This document shows positions 18,171 through 25,103 of a DNA stretch of 64,000 nt, piece after piece (the first letter of the stretch is position 1; every line of letters starts with the position of its first letter). The translations under genes were made by a program, and so were the position numbers. The DNA comes from an uncultured Alistipes sp. (GTDB lineage Bacteria; Bacteroidota; Bacteroidia; Bacteroidales; Rikenellaceae), in assembly GCF_963931675.1 (NCBI RefSeq), contig NZ_OZ007039.1, positions 211,501 through 275,500 of the forward strand, given 5' to 3'. The notes under the pieces were generated by a model. The model was given only the letters and a program-made list of their open reading frames with translations. It did no database searches and was not told where the DNA came from.

Positions 18171-18200
18171 AAGCCCCGGTTCCGCCGACCGGGGCTTTTT
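18171..18200 (+). terminator. Terminator after the hydrogenase-4-like cluster
   Basis: AAGCCCCGGT (18171-18180) pairs perfectly with ACCGGGGCTT (18188-18197) over a 7-base loop, and T5 follows. It separates the B-C-E-F-G genes from the pectinesterase. Confidence 0.9.
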
Positions 18201-18296
18201 CATGCCCGCCATCCCGATCGGGGGCCACGGGACATAAAACGGCAAAAAATCCCGCTTTTTCGCGGAAAAATCCCCGCCGGACGAGACAGGAAATCC

Positions 18297-18304
18297 GAAC
18301 TTTG
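18297..18304 (+). promoter_or_regulatory. Possible -7 box for the pectinesterase
   Basis: GAACTTTG differs from TAnnTTTG at one position. It lies 31 bases upstream of the ATG, downstream of a terminator that would require a new promoter. Confidence 0.3.
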
Positions 18305-18334
18305 CCTGCGGAAAACCCAAAACACGAACCAACC

Positions 18335-19429
18335 ATGAAACAACCGTACCTGCTTCCGGCAGCGCTGCTGCTCTTCGCCCTTCCGACCGCCTGCGGATCG
18401 GACAAGGGCGATGAAACCCCCGAACCCGCCGACCCGATCCACACGGTCGTCGTGGCCGCCGACGGCTCGGGCGACTACACCACCGTACAGGAGGCCTTCG
18501 ACGCCCTTCCGGTGGACAACAAACCCCACATCGTGCGCCTGCGCCCGGGCACCTATGAGGAGAAGGTGACCCTGACGTCGCGGCACCCCTACGTGACGCT
18601 CATCGGCGACGATGCCGCCACGTGCATCATCACCTGGGACGACTATGCGGGCCGCGACAACGGTGCAGGCGGAACCCTCGGCACCGCGGGAAGCCAGACC
18701 TTCCTGGTCGAAGCCAACGACTTCACGGCCAGCAACGTCACCATCGCCAACACCTACGTCAACAGCCAGGCCAACATCGCCGCCGACGGCAAGGATTCGC
18801 AGGCCGTCGCTGTCCAGGTCAAGGGGGACCGCGCGGCCTTCTACGGATGCCGCATCACGGGCTATCAGGACACGTTCTACGGCCGCGGCACGGGGCGCGT
18901 CTACCTACGCGGCTGCTACGTCGAGGGCAACGTCGACTTCATCTTCGGCTCGTCGACCATCGTGGCCGACCGCTGCACGCTCCGCATGAACCGCAACAAC
19001 AGCGTCGTGACGGCCCCGTCGACCCCCGCCGACCACCAGTACGGCATCGTCTGCATGGACTGCACGATCACCTTCCCGTCGAGTTCCGAAAAAGATTTCG
19101 ACGGCGCATCGTTCTCCTACTTCCACCTGGGCCGCCCGTGGAAGGATGCCCCGCGTGCGGTCTTCATCCGTTGCGAGGAGCCTGCGGCGCTGAATCCCGC
19201 GGGGTGGACCACGATGTCCTGTGAACCGGGGCTCTTCGCCGAATACCGGTGTACGGGCGAAGGGGCCGCGGCCGACCGGCTCGCACAGCGTGCCAACGGC
19301 GGCCGCCAGCTCACCGATGCGGAGGCTGCGGAGTATACCGTAGCGAAGATCTTTGCCAAAGGGAGCGCCACGGAGTACGCCGTCGACTGGTTTCCGGCGG
19401 AAACCTTCACCGATCCGGGGCAGAACTGA
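18335..19429 (+). CDS. Pectin methylesterase lipoprotein (CE8)
   Basis: The 364-residue protein starts at ATG 18335, where a lipoprotein signal (MKQPYLL...LPTAC) begins. The catalytic motifs of family CE8 are all present: GYQDTFYG (Gln and the acid/base Asp), GNVDFIFGSS (nucleophile Asp) and YFHLGRPWK (Arg), within a right-handed parallel beta-helix. It removes methyl groups from homogalacturonan. The lipid anchor suggests an outer-membrane or periplasmic place. No other pectin gene (lyase, SusC/D, GH28) lies nearby, and the gene sits alone between parts of the hydrogenase-like locus. Confidence 0.92.
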   Translation: MKQPYLLPAALLLFALPTACGSDKGDETPEPADPIHTVVVAADGSGDYTTVQEAFDALPVDNKPHIVRLRPGTYEEKVTLTSRHPYVTLIGDDAATCIITWDDYAGRDNGAGGTLGTAGSQTFLVEANDFTASNVTIANTYVNSQANIAADGKDSQAVAVQVKGDRAAFYGCRITGYQDTFYGRGTGRVYLRGCYVEGNVDFIFGSSTIVADRCTLRMNRNNSVVTAPSTPADHQYGIVCMDCTITFPSSSEKDFDGASFSYFHLGRPWKDAPRAVFIRCEEPAALNPAGWTTMSCEPGLFAEYRCTGEGAAADRLAQRANGGRQLTDAEAAEYTVAKIFAKGSATEYAVDWFPAETFTDPGQN

Positions 19430-19553
19430 CCATCCGGCGACAGCCTTTTCCGGACCGGAGCCGAAACGACCCTGCAAATCCCCGGAAGTCCCCGCCCCGA
19501 AGACTCCACCCTCTCGGAAACCTCACCAACCTCTTTCGAAAAACTTTTTCTTC

Positions 19554-19595
19554 CACGGGCCGGAATCCCGAACAGGGGAATCCGGTCCGTGTTTT
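19554..19595 (+). terminator. Terminator after the pectinesterase
   Basis: A stem of about 15 bp (19554-19569 with 19575-19591) has one mismatch and one G-U type pair and closes a short loop. TTTT follows at 19592-19595. Confidence 0.7.
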
Positions 19596-19615
19596 GCGTA
19601 ATTCGCGGAAAAGAG

Positions 19616-19646
19616 TTGTACGAACCGCGGCTTTTCCTTATTTTTG
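19616..19646 (+). promoter_or_regulatory. Promoter of the ferredoxin/NuoB-like gene
   Basis: TTG (19616-19618), a 20-base spacer and TATTTTTG (19639-19646) fit the Bacteroidota consensus. The start codon lies 22 bases downstream of the box. Confidence 0.65.
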
Positions 19647-19668
19647 CGGGGATACAAAATCTACGCAC

Positions 19669-20433
19669 ATGATTTTTCCGAAAATACGGGTCCTGCGCAG
19701 CCACGGACGTCAGGCGATTCCGGACCTCGATGCCGTGGAACTGACTGCGGAGTTCCGGGGACGCCCCGAACTGACCTTCACGGAGGATACCTCCGAAGCG
19801 GAACATGCCGCGGCCATCTGCCCCACGGGAGCCTTCACGGCAGAACCGCTGTCGCTCGATCTGGGGCGCTGCCTCTTCTGCGGCGAGTGCGCCCGGGTGG
19901 CGCCGCGCAACGTGCGTTTCACGAACGACTACCGCATCGGTTCGCCTACGCGCGAGGGCCTTGTCCTGCACGCCGGGGATACGCACGTGCCCTTCGATCC
20001 GGAACGGGTGCGCCCCGCCATCCGGCGCTGCTTCTCCCGGGCGCTGCAGCTGCGCGAAGTTTCGGCCGGGGGCGACGCCTCGGTCGAAATGGAACTCAAC
20101 GCCACGGGAAACGTCAACTTCGACCTCGGACGCTTCGGCATCGGATTCACGGCCTCGCCGCGCCATGCCGACGGCGTGGTCGTCTCGGGCCCGATCTCCG
20201 CGAACATGGCCGAGGCGCTGGAAATCTGCTACGACGCGGTCGCCGAACCGAAGATCCTTGTGATGTGCGGTTCGGAGGCTTGCTCGGGAGGGCTCTTCGC
20301 CGAGAGCCGGGCCCTCGACCGGCGCTTCCTCGACACCCACACCCCGGACCTCTGGCTCCCCGGCGCCCCGACCCACCCGATGACCTACATCGACGGACTG
20401 CTGACCCTGCTGGGCCGCAAAAAACGCGAATAA
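19669..20433 (+). CDS. Ferredoxin plus NuoB-like fusion (HyfH/HyfI-like) without proximal-cluster ligands
   Basis: The 254-residue protein joins a degenerate two-cluster ferredoxin (about 1-95) to a NuoB/HyfI-like small subunit (about 120-254). Of the usual eight ferredoxin cysteines only C51 (in CPTGA), C68, C71 and C74 remain, exactly the set that holds one [4Fe-4S] cluster. In the NuoB part, MELNATGNVNFDLGRFGIGF and ASPRHADGVVVSGP identify the family. However, the CxxC before MEL reads D136-A-S-V139, the PGCP motif reads PGAPTHP, and the third ligand position is E203 with C205 nearby. It is separated from its B-C-E-F-G partners by the pectinesterase and is followed after 18 bases by chrA. 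Confidence 0.8.
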   Translation: MIFPKIRVLRSHGRQAIPDLDAVELTAEFRGRPELTFTEDTSEAEHAAAICPTGAFTAEPLSLDLGRCLFCGECARVAPRNVRFTNDYRIGSPTREGLVLHAGDTHVPFDPERVRPAIRRCFSRALQLREVSAGGDASVEMELNATGNVNFDLGRFGIGFTASPRHADGVVVSGPISANMAEALEICYDAVAEPKILVMCGSEACSGGLFAESRALDRRFLDTHTPDLWLPGAPTHPMTYIDGLLTLLGRKKRE

Positions 20434-20451
20434 GCCAAAATCCGGAAAACA

Positions 20452-21015
20452 ATGAACCGTCTGCGCACAATATTCGTCTCGTTCTTCAAGATCGGGCTGT
20501 TCACCTTCGGCGGGGGTTACGCCATGATCCCCCTGATCGAACGCGAGGTGATCGACAACCGCCGGTGGGTCGAGCGCAAGGAGTTCCTCGACCTGCTGAC
20601 GCTGGCCCAGTCGGTCCCGGGGCCGATTTCGCTCAACACCTCGGTCTTCGTGGGATACAAGGTCCGCGGGCTGCGCGGGGCCGCCACCGCTTTGTTGGGG
20701 GTTGTACTGCCTTCGTTCGTCATCCTGCTGGCCATCGCGCTCTTCTTCGCCGACGTGCGCCACAACCCGGTGGTCGACGCCGCCTTCAAGGGGATGCGCC
20801 CGGCAGTCGTGGCGCTGATCATCGGACCGGTCATCTCGCTGGCCCGCGGCATGCACTGGTCGATGTTTGCAGTCATTGCCGCCTCGGCGCTGACCGTCTG
20901 GGGTCTGGGCTGGTCGCCGATCTACATCCTGCTGATCGCGGCGGCCGGCGGCATCGTCTGGGAGCTGTCCGTCGCCCCGCGGATTGCCAAACGCAACAAC
21001 AAACCGAAAGCATGA
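20452..21015 (+). CDS. ChrA-family transporter, first half-length protein
   Basis: The 187-residue membrane protein carries the ChrA N-type signature FTFGGGYAMIPLIEREV (about residue 17) and QSVPGPISLNTSVFVGYK (about 53). Short-chain ChrA proteins work as pairs; the partner begins at 21499. The classical substrate is chromate, but many gut anaerobes carry such pairs and the natural substrate is unclear. It follows the NuoB-like gene by 18 bases and overlaps the next gene (ATGA at 21012), suggesting one transcription unit. Confidence 0.88.
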   Translation: MNRLRTIFVSFFKIGLFTFGGGYAMIPLIEREVIDNRRWVERKEFLDLLTLAQSVPGPISLNTSVFVGYKVRGLRGAATALLGVVLPSFVILLAIALFFADVRHNPVVDAAFKGMRPAVVALIIGPVISLARGMHWSMFAVIAASALTVWGLGWSPIYILLIAAAGGIVWELSVAPRIAKRNNKPKA

Positions 21016-21485
21016 ATCCGACACAAGCCATGAAACACCTCCTGCCGTTCGTTCTGTTGCTCTTCGCAGCAATATCCGCCGGGCCCTCTTCGGCCCGGAA
21101 TACGATCTCCGGCCCTACGCAGGCTACCGCCGGGTCCGCCTCCGCCACGGAACAGACCCGGGAAGCCCTGGAAAAATTCTACACGGAATACGCCCGCTGG
21201 ATGTCGGCCAGTTGCGACGAGGAGATTGCGGAACCCGCATCGCCCCTGGATGATGCCACCCGCCGGAAGGTGGAAAAGGCCCGGGAAGAGAGCGGCGGAG
21301 ACCCGCTCGTCCGGGCGCAGGACTTCAACAAGCGGTCGCTGCCGACGATCACGGTCGAACATGTCGAGGGCGAATGGTATGCCGTCGCCTATCTCGACAC
21401 GTACGAAAACCGCTGCGTCATCATTCCGTTCCGCGCCCTGCTGCGCAAGGGGCAGTTGGTAATCACGGACGTTGTTCTCCCATAA
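21012..21485 (+). CDS. Small exported protein of unknown function between two chrA genes
   Basis: The protein has 157 residues from the ATG overlapping the chrA stop; a second ATG at 21030 (MKHLLPFVLLLFAAISAG) is an equally good start for the signal peptide. After cleavage near SSARN the mature part has ALEKFYTEYARWM, DPLVRAQDF and a beta-rich end (TITVEHVEGEWYAVAY, RCVIIPFRALL). It resembles small periplasmic DUF3828-type proteins, but I cannot assign it firmly. Its place between two ChrA halves suggests a linked role or simple co-transcription. Confidence 0.75.
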   Translation: MNPTQAMKHLLPFVLLLFAAISAGPSSARNTISGPTQATAGSASATEQTREALEKFYTEYARWMSASCDEEIAEPASPLDDATRRKVEKAREESGGDPLVRAQDFNKRSLPTITVEHVEGEWYAVAYLDTYENRCVIIPFRALLRKGQLVITDVVLP

Positions 21486-21498
21486 AGCGCCCTGCAAC

Positions 21499-22080
21499 AT
21501 GCTCCTCCTCTGGCAACTCTTCGTCTCGTACCTCAAGATCGGATTCTTCGGATTCGGCGGCGGCTACGCCATGCTGTCGCTGATCCAGAACGAGGTGGTC
21601 GTGCAGCACCAGTGGCTCACCAACGCGCAGTTCGCCGACATCGTGGCCATCTCGCAGATCACCCCCGGGCCCATCGCCATCAACTCGGCAACCTACGTCG
21701 GTTATTCGGTGGGGATGCAGACCGGGCATCTCTGGTGCGGCGTGCTGGGATCGGTGATCGCCACCTTCGCGGTGTGCCTTCCGTCGCTGACGCTGATGAT
21801 CCTCGTGGCGCGCTTCTTCCTGAAGCTGAAGGACAACCGGTGGGTCGAGGGGGCCATGCTGGGGATGCGCCCGGCGGTGATCGGCATGATCGCCGCGGCG
21901 GCCCTGCTGCTGATCTTCCCCCACAGTTCGGATCCCGACGAGCAGAACTTCATCGACGCCTGGAGCTGGGTGCTCTTCGGCGGGGTTTTCCTGGGGTCGT
22001 GGCGCAAGGTGAACCCGATCCTGCTGATCGTCCTCTCGGCCGTGGCGGGGATCCTCATCTATTACGTCTTCGGGTATTAG
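21499..22080 (+). CDS. ChrA-family transporter, second half-length protein
   Basis: The 193-residue protein starts at ATG 21499 (MLLLWQLFVSYLKIGFFGFG); an upstream in-frame ATG adds only a weak extension. The ChrA signature is FGFGGGYAMLSLIQNEVV, then ISQITPGPIAINSATYVGYS, and the middle segment KLKDNRWVEGAMLGMRPAV parallels that of the first half. It should pair in the membrane, possibly in inverse topology, with the 20452 product. It ends the plus-strand unit. Confidence 0.88.
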   Translation: MLLLWQLFVSYLKIGFFGFGGGYAMLSLIQNEVVVQHQWLTNAQFADIVAISQITPGPIAINSATYVGYSVGMQTGHLWCGVLGSVIATFAVCLPSLTLMILVARFFLKLKDNRWVEGAMLGMRPAVIGMIAAAALLLIFPHSSDPDEQNFIDAWSWVLFGGVFLGSWRKVNPILLIVLSAVAGILIYYVFGY

Positions 22081-22101
22081 CCCCGGACGGAGCGGCGGCC
22101 A

Positions 22102-22392
22102 CTACATCACGGCCAGCATGGCTCCGCCGGTCAGCAGGAGCATCAGGAAGGCAATCAGCGAAAGGATGCCGAGCACCGCGACGACCGTTCCGATACAGCC
22201 CCAACGTTGTATGCCGTCGGGCAGCGGGTCGGAGATCAGGGCGACGATCAGCCCCACGAGTGGCGTGAAGATCAGACTGATGAGGAACGCCCAGCCGAAG
22301 CCGATGCGGCGACGGCTGCCGATAATTCCCACCAGCACCGAGAGCAGGCAGCCGCTCAACACGCCGAACAGGACGGTAAAGATCAAAGTCAT
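22102..22392 (-). CDS. Small membrane protein of unknown function
   Basis: The 96-residue protein has three hydrophobic segments: MTLIFTVLFGVLSGCLLSVL, GFGWAFLISLIFTPLVGLIV and a C-terminal one. It is probably an inner-membrane protein. I do not recognise the family. The IS element at 22409 sits 8 bases beyond the ATG plus the target duplication, so its original upstream region has been cut off from the yqaA-like gene. An in-frame extension into the IS (to 22476) exists but is probably not native. Confidence 0.6.
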   Translation of the reverse strand: MTLIFTVLFGVLSGCLLSVLVGIIGSRRRIGFGWAFLISLIFTPLVGLIVALISDPLPDGIQRWGCIGTVVAVLGILSLIAFLMLLLTGGAMLAVM

Positions 22393-22400
22393 ACTTCGCA

Positions 22401-22408
22401 GTTTTTTG
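22401..22408. repeat. Target site duplication, left copy
   Basis: GTTTTTTG directly borders the left end of the IS and recurs at 23582-23589 on the right. Confidence 0.9.
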
Positions 22409-22446
22409 GGTAATGATGCCAAAAGTGGTTGGTGTCGTATTGGATC

Positions 22447-22478
22447 AAATGACCAGAATTGTACGATTCTGGTCATTT
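22447..22478. terminator. Hairpin over the transposase stop codon
   Basis: AAATGACCAGAAT (22447-22459) pairs perfectly with ATTCTGGTCATTT (22466-22478). The transposase stop (22473-22475) is inside it. There is no T tract, so termination is uncertain, but it may insulate the element. Confidence 0.5.
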
Positions 22479-23468
22479 GCGTTTCTTAATAATTCCATCA
22501 TTGCTGTTCAGGAAAAGATACCACTTTACAAAGTCCTTAAAATGTTGTTCCGAGAGTCCACGATGGATTCTTAAATTATCCTTCAAGTGACCGAAGAACG
22601 ACTCAATAGAATTTGAAGATTTAGGTACATTAGGGTATCGCGTGTATGAAAACAGATCGGGTATGGCACGCTTGATATGCGAGACACTTCGATGCAGCAT
22701 CTTATGCGTAAACCACCATCTTCCCGACAGCTCATCTACGGTTTTTTCATTGATAAATGGTTCGTGTCGCCGATACCAGTCAATAAAAGCCCGTATCCAT
22801 AACTGTGCCTCATCATGTGTTTGTACTCCATTTAACAAGTGCACCAGTTCGAGGAGTTCCTGTGCCGCTACGGTCTGTGGTTTGCGTGTAATCCACGTCT
22901 CTATCTCTCGCGCTACATGTACCGTACAACGCTGCAAGATCGCCTCCGGACACACTTCCCGCACCGCTTTTATGATATTGGGAGATCCATCACAGGTGAC
23001 ACTCTCAATTTGAATGCCGACATCGCGTATAGCCGTTAGGTCTGCTTTCAAATCCCGCAGCGTTTCACTCCTGGTTATGCGATAGAGGAGGGTCATCTTG
23101 ATGTTGTGATCCCGATATACAACCAGACAAATCTTATTTGAGAAGTAGGTGCCGTCGATCAGAAGATTTACCTTCTCGCGTCGCTGTATCTGCCATAAAG
23201 GGCACTGGGGCAAGAGCCGATAGAAGTATCTTTTTAGGGTGCGTTCGCTGTATCCGCTCTCACTCGCAAGGTCACAAATACGCTGTTTACCGCGAACCCA
23301 ACGCGCGAACCATATAAACTTGTTTTTATCGGAAATCCAGTCTCGACGATCCGTAAAATAGCTGCCACAATTCTTACAATAATAGCGGCTGCAACCGCTA
23401 CGAGTACCCCATTTTATTGTCTCTAAAAAGCCACAATGAGGACAGCGTATTTTTCGTTTTTTTGACAT
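22473..23468 (-). CDS. Transposase with N-terminal zinc ribbon, MULE/IS256 type
   Basis: The 331-residue protein begins with a zinc ribbon (CPHCGFLETIKWG and YYCKNCGSYF, residues 9-37) and a helix-turn-helix-like stretch (ASESGYSERTLKRYF). A DDE core follows: LLIDGTYFSNK (first Asp about residue 102), VTCDGSPNIIKAVREV (second Asp about 159) with the family motif LQRCTVHVAREIE (C and H), and a final Glu in SNSIESFFGHLKDN (about 295). All catalytic residues are present and the frame is intact, so the element may be active. Confidence 0.9.
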   Translation of the reverse strand: MSKKRKIRCPHCGFLETIKWGTRSGCSRYYCKNCGSYFTDRRDWISDKNKFIWFARWVRGKQRICDLASESGYSERTLKRYFYRLLPQCPLWQIQRREKVNLLIDGTYFSNKICLVVYRDHNIKMTLLYRITRSETLRDLKADLTAIRDVGIQIESVTCDGSPNIIKAVREVCPEAILQRCTVHVAREIETWITRKPQTVAAQELLELVHLLNGVQTHDEAQLWIRAFIDWYRRHEPFINEKTVDELSGRWWFTHKMLHRSVSHIKRAIPDLFSYTRYPNVPKSSNSIESFFGHLKDNLRIHRGLSEQHFKDFVKWYLFLNSNDGIIKKRK

Positions 23469-23469
23469 A

Positions 23470-23513
23470 AAAATAGAGATTAGTAGAAACCCGTTTCTAC
23501 TAATCTCTATTTT
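23470..23513 (-). promoter_or_regulatory. Perfect 21-bp palindrome just before the transposase start
   Basis: The arms 23470-23490 and 23493-23513 are exact reverse complements with a 2-base centre. The arm nearest the gene ends 1 base from the ATG at 23468-23466. A transcript entering from outside would fold this region and hide the ribosome site, a known way for IS elements to limit transposase made by read-through. Confidence 0.6.
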
Positions 23514-23581
23514 ATCCTTATAACTACCAAATATTATGTCGGTTACATTTTATACCACCAACCACTTTTGGCATCATTACC

Positions 23582-23589
23582 GTTTTTTG
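23582..23589. repeat. Target site duplication, right copy
   Basis: GTTTTTTG borders the right end of the IS, identical to 22401-22408. Confidence 0.9.
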
Positions 23590-23618
23590 AATATTCGACA
23601 TTTCGGAGTCCTCCACGG

Positions 23619-24068
23619 CTATGCCTGGCCGAAAAAGAGGTACTGCAGCAGAATCCAGAACAGAAAACGGACAAACGACCCGGCCAGTGCCATGAGGGCG
23701 GTCGTGCGCGGCCGCACGCGGTAGAAGCCCAGGGCAATCATGAAGACCACGCCGATCACCGGGACCCAGAAAAAGGGCGCCAGCCACACGCCGAAGCGGT
23801 CGACACGTGCTTTCTGACGGGTCAGTGCCTCGGGACGCACCTTGAAGACGCGTTCCAGCCACTCCCATCGGGCGAACCATCCGAGCCAGTAGGAGGTCAT
23901 GGCCCCGAGCCAGTTTCCCACCGTCGCAAGAAGCAGGCACGCCACGGGATCGGCCCCGGCAGCGAGCATTCCCACCAGCAGCACATCGGAACTCATCGGC
24001 AACACCGTTCCGGAAAGGAACGTTCCGATGAAAAGGCCCGGATAGCCCAGATTCAGCAACCACTCCAT
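23619..24068 (-). CDS. YqaA-like DedA-family membrane protein
   Basis: The 149-residue membrane protein opens MEWLLNLGYPGLFIGTFLSG and has LPMSSDVLLVGML, NWLGAMTSYWLGW and FFWVPVIGVVFMIALGFYRV, the pattern of short YqaA-type SNARE-associated (DedA) proteins. DedA proteins are thought to move lipids across membranes or support proton homeostasis. It lies 12 bases downstream of the rRNA methyltransferase and before the IS. Without the IS the 96-residue membrane protein would follow about 45 bases later, so one operon was probably split. Confidence 0.82.
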   Translation of the reverse strand: MEWLLNLGYPGLFIGTFLSGTVLPMSSDVLLVGMLAAGADPVACLLLATVGNWLGAMTSYWLGWFARWEWLERVFKVRPEALTRQKARVDRFGVWLAPFFWVPVIGVVFMIALGFYRVRPRTTALMALAGSFVRFLFWILLQYLFFGQA

Positions 24069-24080
24069 CGTTTCCGGCCG

Positions 24081-25088
24081 TTATCGGGTAAAGCGGTAAT
24101 AGGTGCCGAGGGGCAGCTCCTTCCCGGCGCGGTCCGCAAAGCACAATTCACCCCACTGTTCCTCTCCGGGGGCACCGAAAGCCTGCCGCACGGCCGTGCG
24201 GGCCAGCGTGGAGGACAAGCCCATCGAGTAGAGATTCAGCACGAGAAACGCCCCGCGGGGCTCCAGCAGCCGGGCGCAGCAGTCGAGCATCTCGCCGATC
24301 TGGTCTTCGAGGACCCACTTCTCGCCGTTGGCTCCGCGTCCGTAGGCCGGAGGATCGAGGATGATCCCGGCATAGCAGCTGCCACGGCGCACCTCGCGGT
24401 GCACGAACTTCAGGGCGTCCTCGACGATCCAGCGCACGCCGTCCAGGCCGCTCTGCTCCATGTTCTCGCGGGCCCACGTCACGACCTGCCGGACCGAATC
24501 GACGTGCGTCACCTCGGCGCCCGCAGCTCGCGCCGCGAGGGTCGCACCGCCCGTATAGGCGAAGAGGTTCAGCACCCGGGGAGCGGCAGAGGGGCGGTCG
24601 GCCGCAGCAGGGATTCCGCATCCGGAAGCCGTCCGGCGACCGTCGTCCGCACCGGATCCCGGCACGGCGCGGAAGCCGCCGGAAGCCGGGTGAGCCGGGC
24701 AAGCCCCGTCGGCCGCACCGCCGAGCCGCCGCACGTTGTCGTAGATAAAGTCCCAGTTGGCGGCCTGTTCGGGAAAGATGCCGACGTGCTTGAACGACGT
24801 GAGGGCCAGGCGCATCCGCAACTTCGCCGCCCGACAGGCATAGGTCACCGACCAGCGGTCGGGCATCTGCGGCGCAAGACGCCACTCGCCTCGTTCGTCG
24901 CTACGGGCGTCGCGCAGAAACGACGCATCGGCCATCCGCCGCCACTCCGCTTCGGGGAGTGTCCGCCGCCAAATGGCCTGCGGTTCGGGACGCCGTGTGA
25001 CGTAGCGTCCGAAGCGTTCGAGCTTCTCGAAGTCGCCCGTGTCGATCAGTTCGTAATCCGGGAAATCGGGAGTCAGTTGCTGCTGCAT
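24081..25088 (-). CDS. SAM-dependent rRNA methyltransferase, RlmI-like (COG1092)
   Basis: The 335-residue protein has VLNLFAYTGGATLAARAAGA (SAM-binding loop, about residue 172), THVDSVRQVVTWARENMEQS and LDPPAYGRGANGEKWVLED (about 240). The last of these is typical of the cytosine-5 rRNA methyltransferase relatives such as RlmI, although the catalytic Cys of true RlmI is not obvious and the PUA domain is missing. Residues about 118-165 form an Ala/Gly/Pro-rich insertion that looks unstructured. It is in an operon with the U32 gene (15 bases upstream) and yqaA-like gene. Confidence 0.8.
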   Translation of the reverse strand: MQQQLTPDFPDYELIDTGDFEKLERFGRYVTRRPEPQAIWRRTLPEAEWRRMADASFLRDARSDERGEWRLAPQMPDRWSVTYACRAAKLRMRLALTSFKHVGIFPEQAANWDFIYDNVRRLGGAADGACPAHPASGGFRAVPGSGADDGRRTASGCGIPAAADRPSAAPRVLNLFAYTGGATLAARAAGAEVTHVDSVRQVVTWARENMEQSGLDGVRWIVEDALKFVHREVRRGSCYAGIILDPPAYGRGANGEKWVLEDQIGEMLDCCARLLEPRGAFLVLNLYSMGLSSTLARTAVRQAFGAPGEEQWGELCFADRAGKELPLGTYYRFTR

Positions 25089-25103
25089 GGTATTTCGTGG
25101 ATT

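Larger units (their letters stand above)
22409..23581 (-). mobile_element. Complete IS element, IS256-like (IS1249-type), 1173 bp
   Basis: The ends are perfect 26-bp inverted repeats (22409-22434 and 23556-23581; outer bases GGTAATGATGCC). An 8-bp direct duplication GTTTTTTG flanks them, and 8-9 bp duplications are usual for IS256-family elements. A single intact transposase fills the element. Base composition is plainly AT-richer than the surrounding genome, which suggests recent arrival from another background. I cannot name the exact IS without a database. Confidence 0.92.

Noticed and set aside
22102..22476. Longer start of the small membrane protein inside the IS
   Set aside because: The added residues come from the IS end and show no native signal or membrane feature; the ATG at 22392 begins the first hydrophobic segment.
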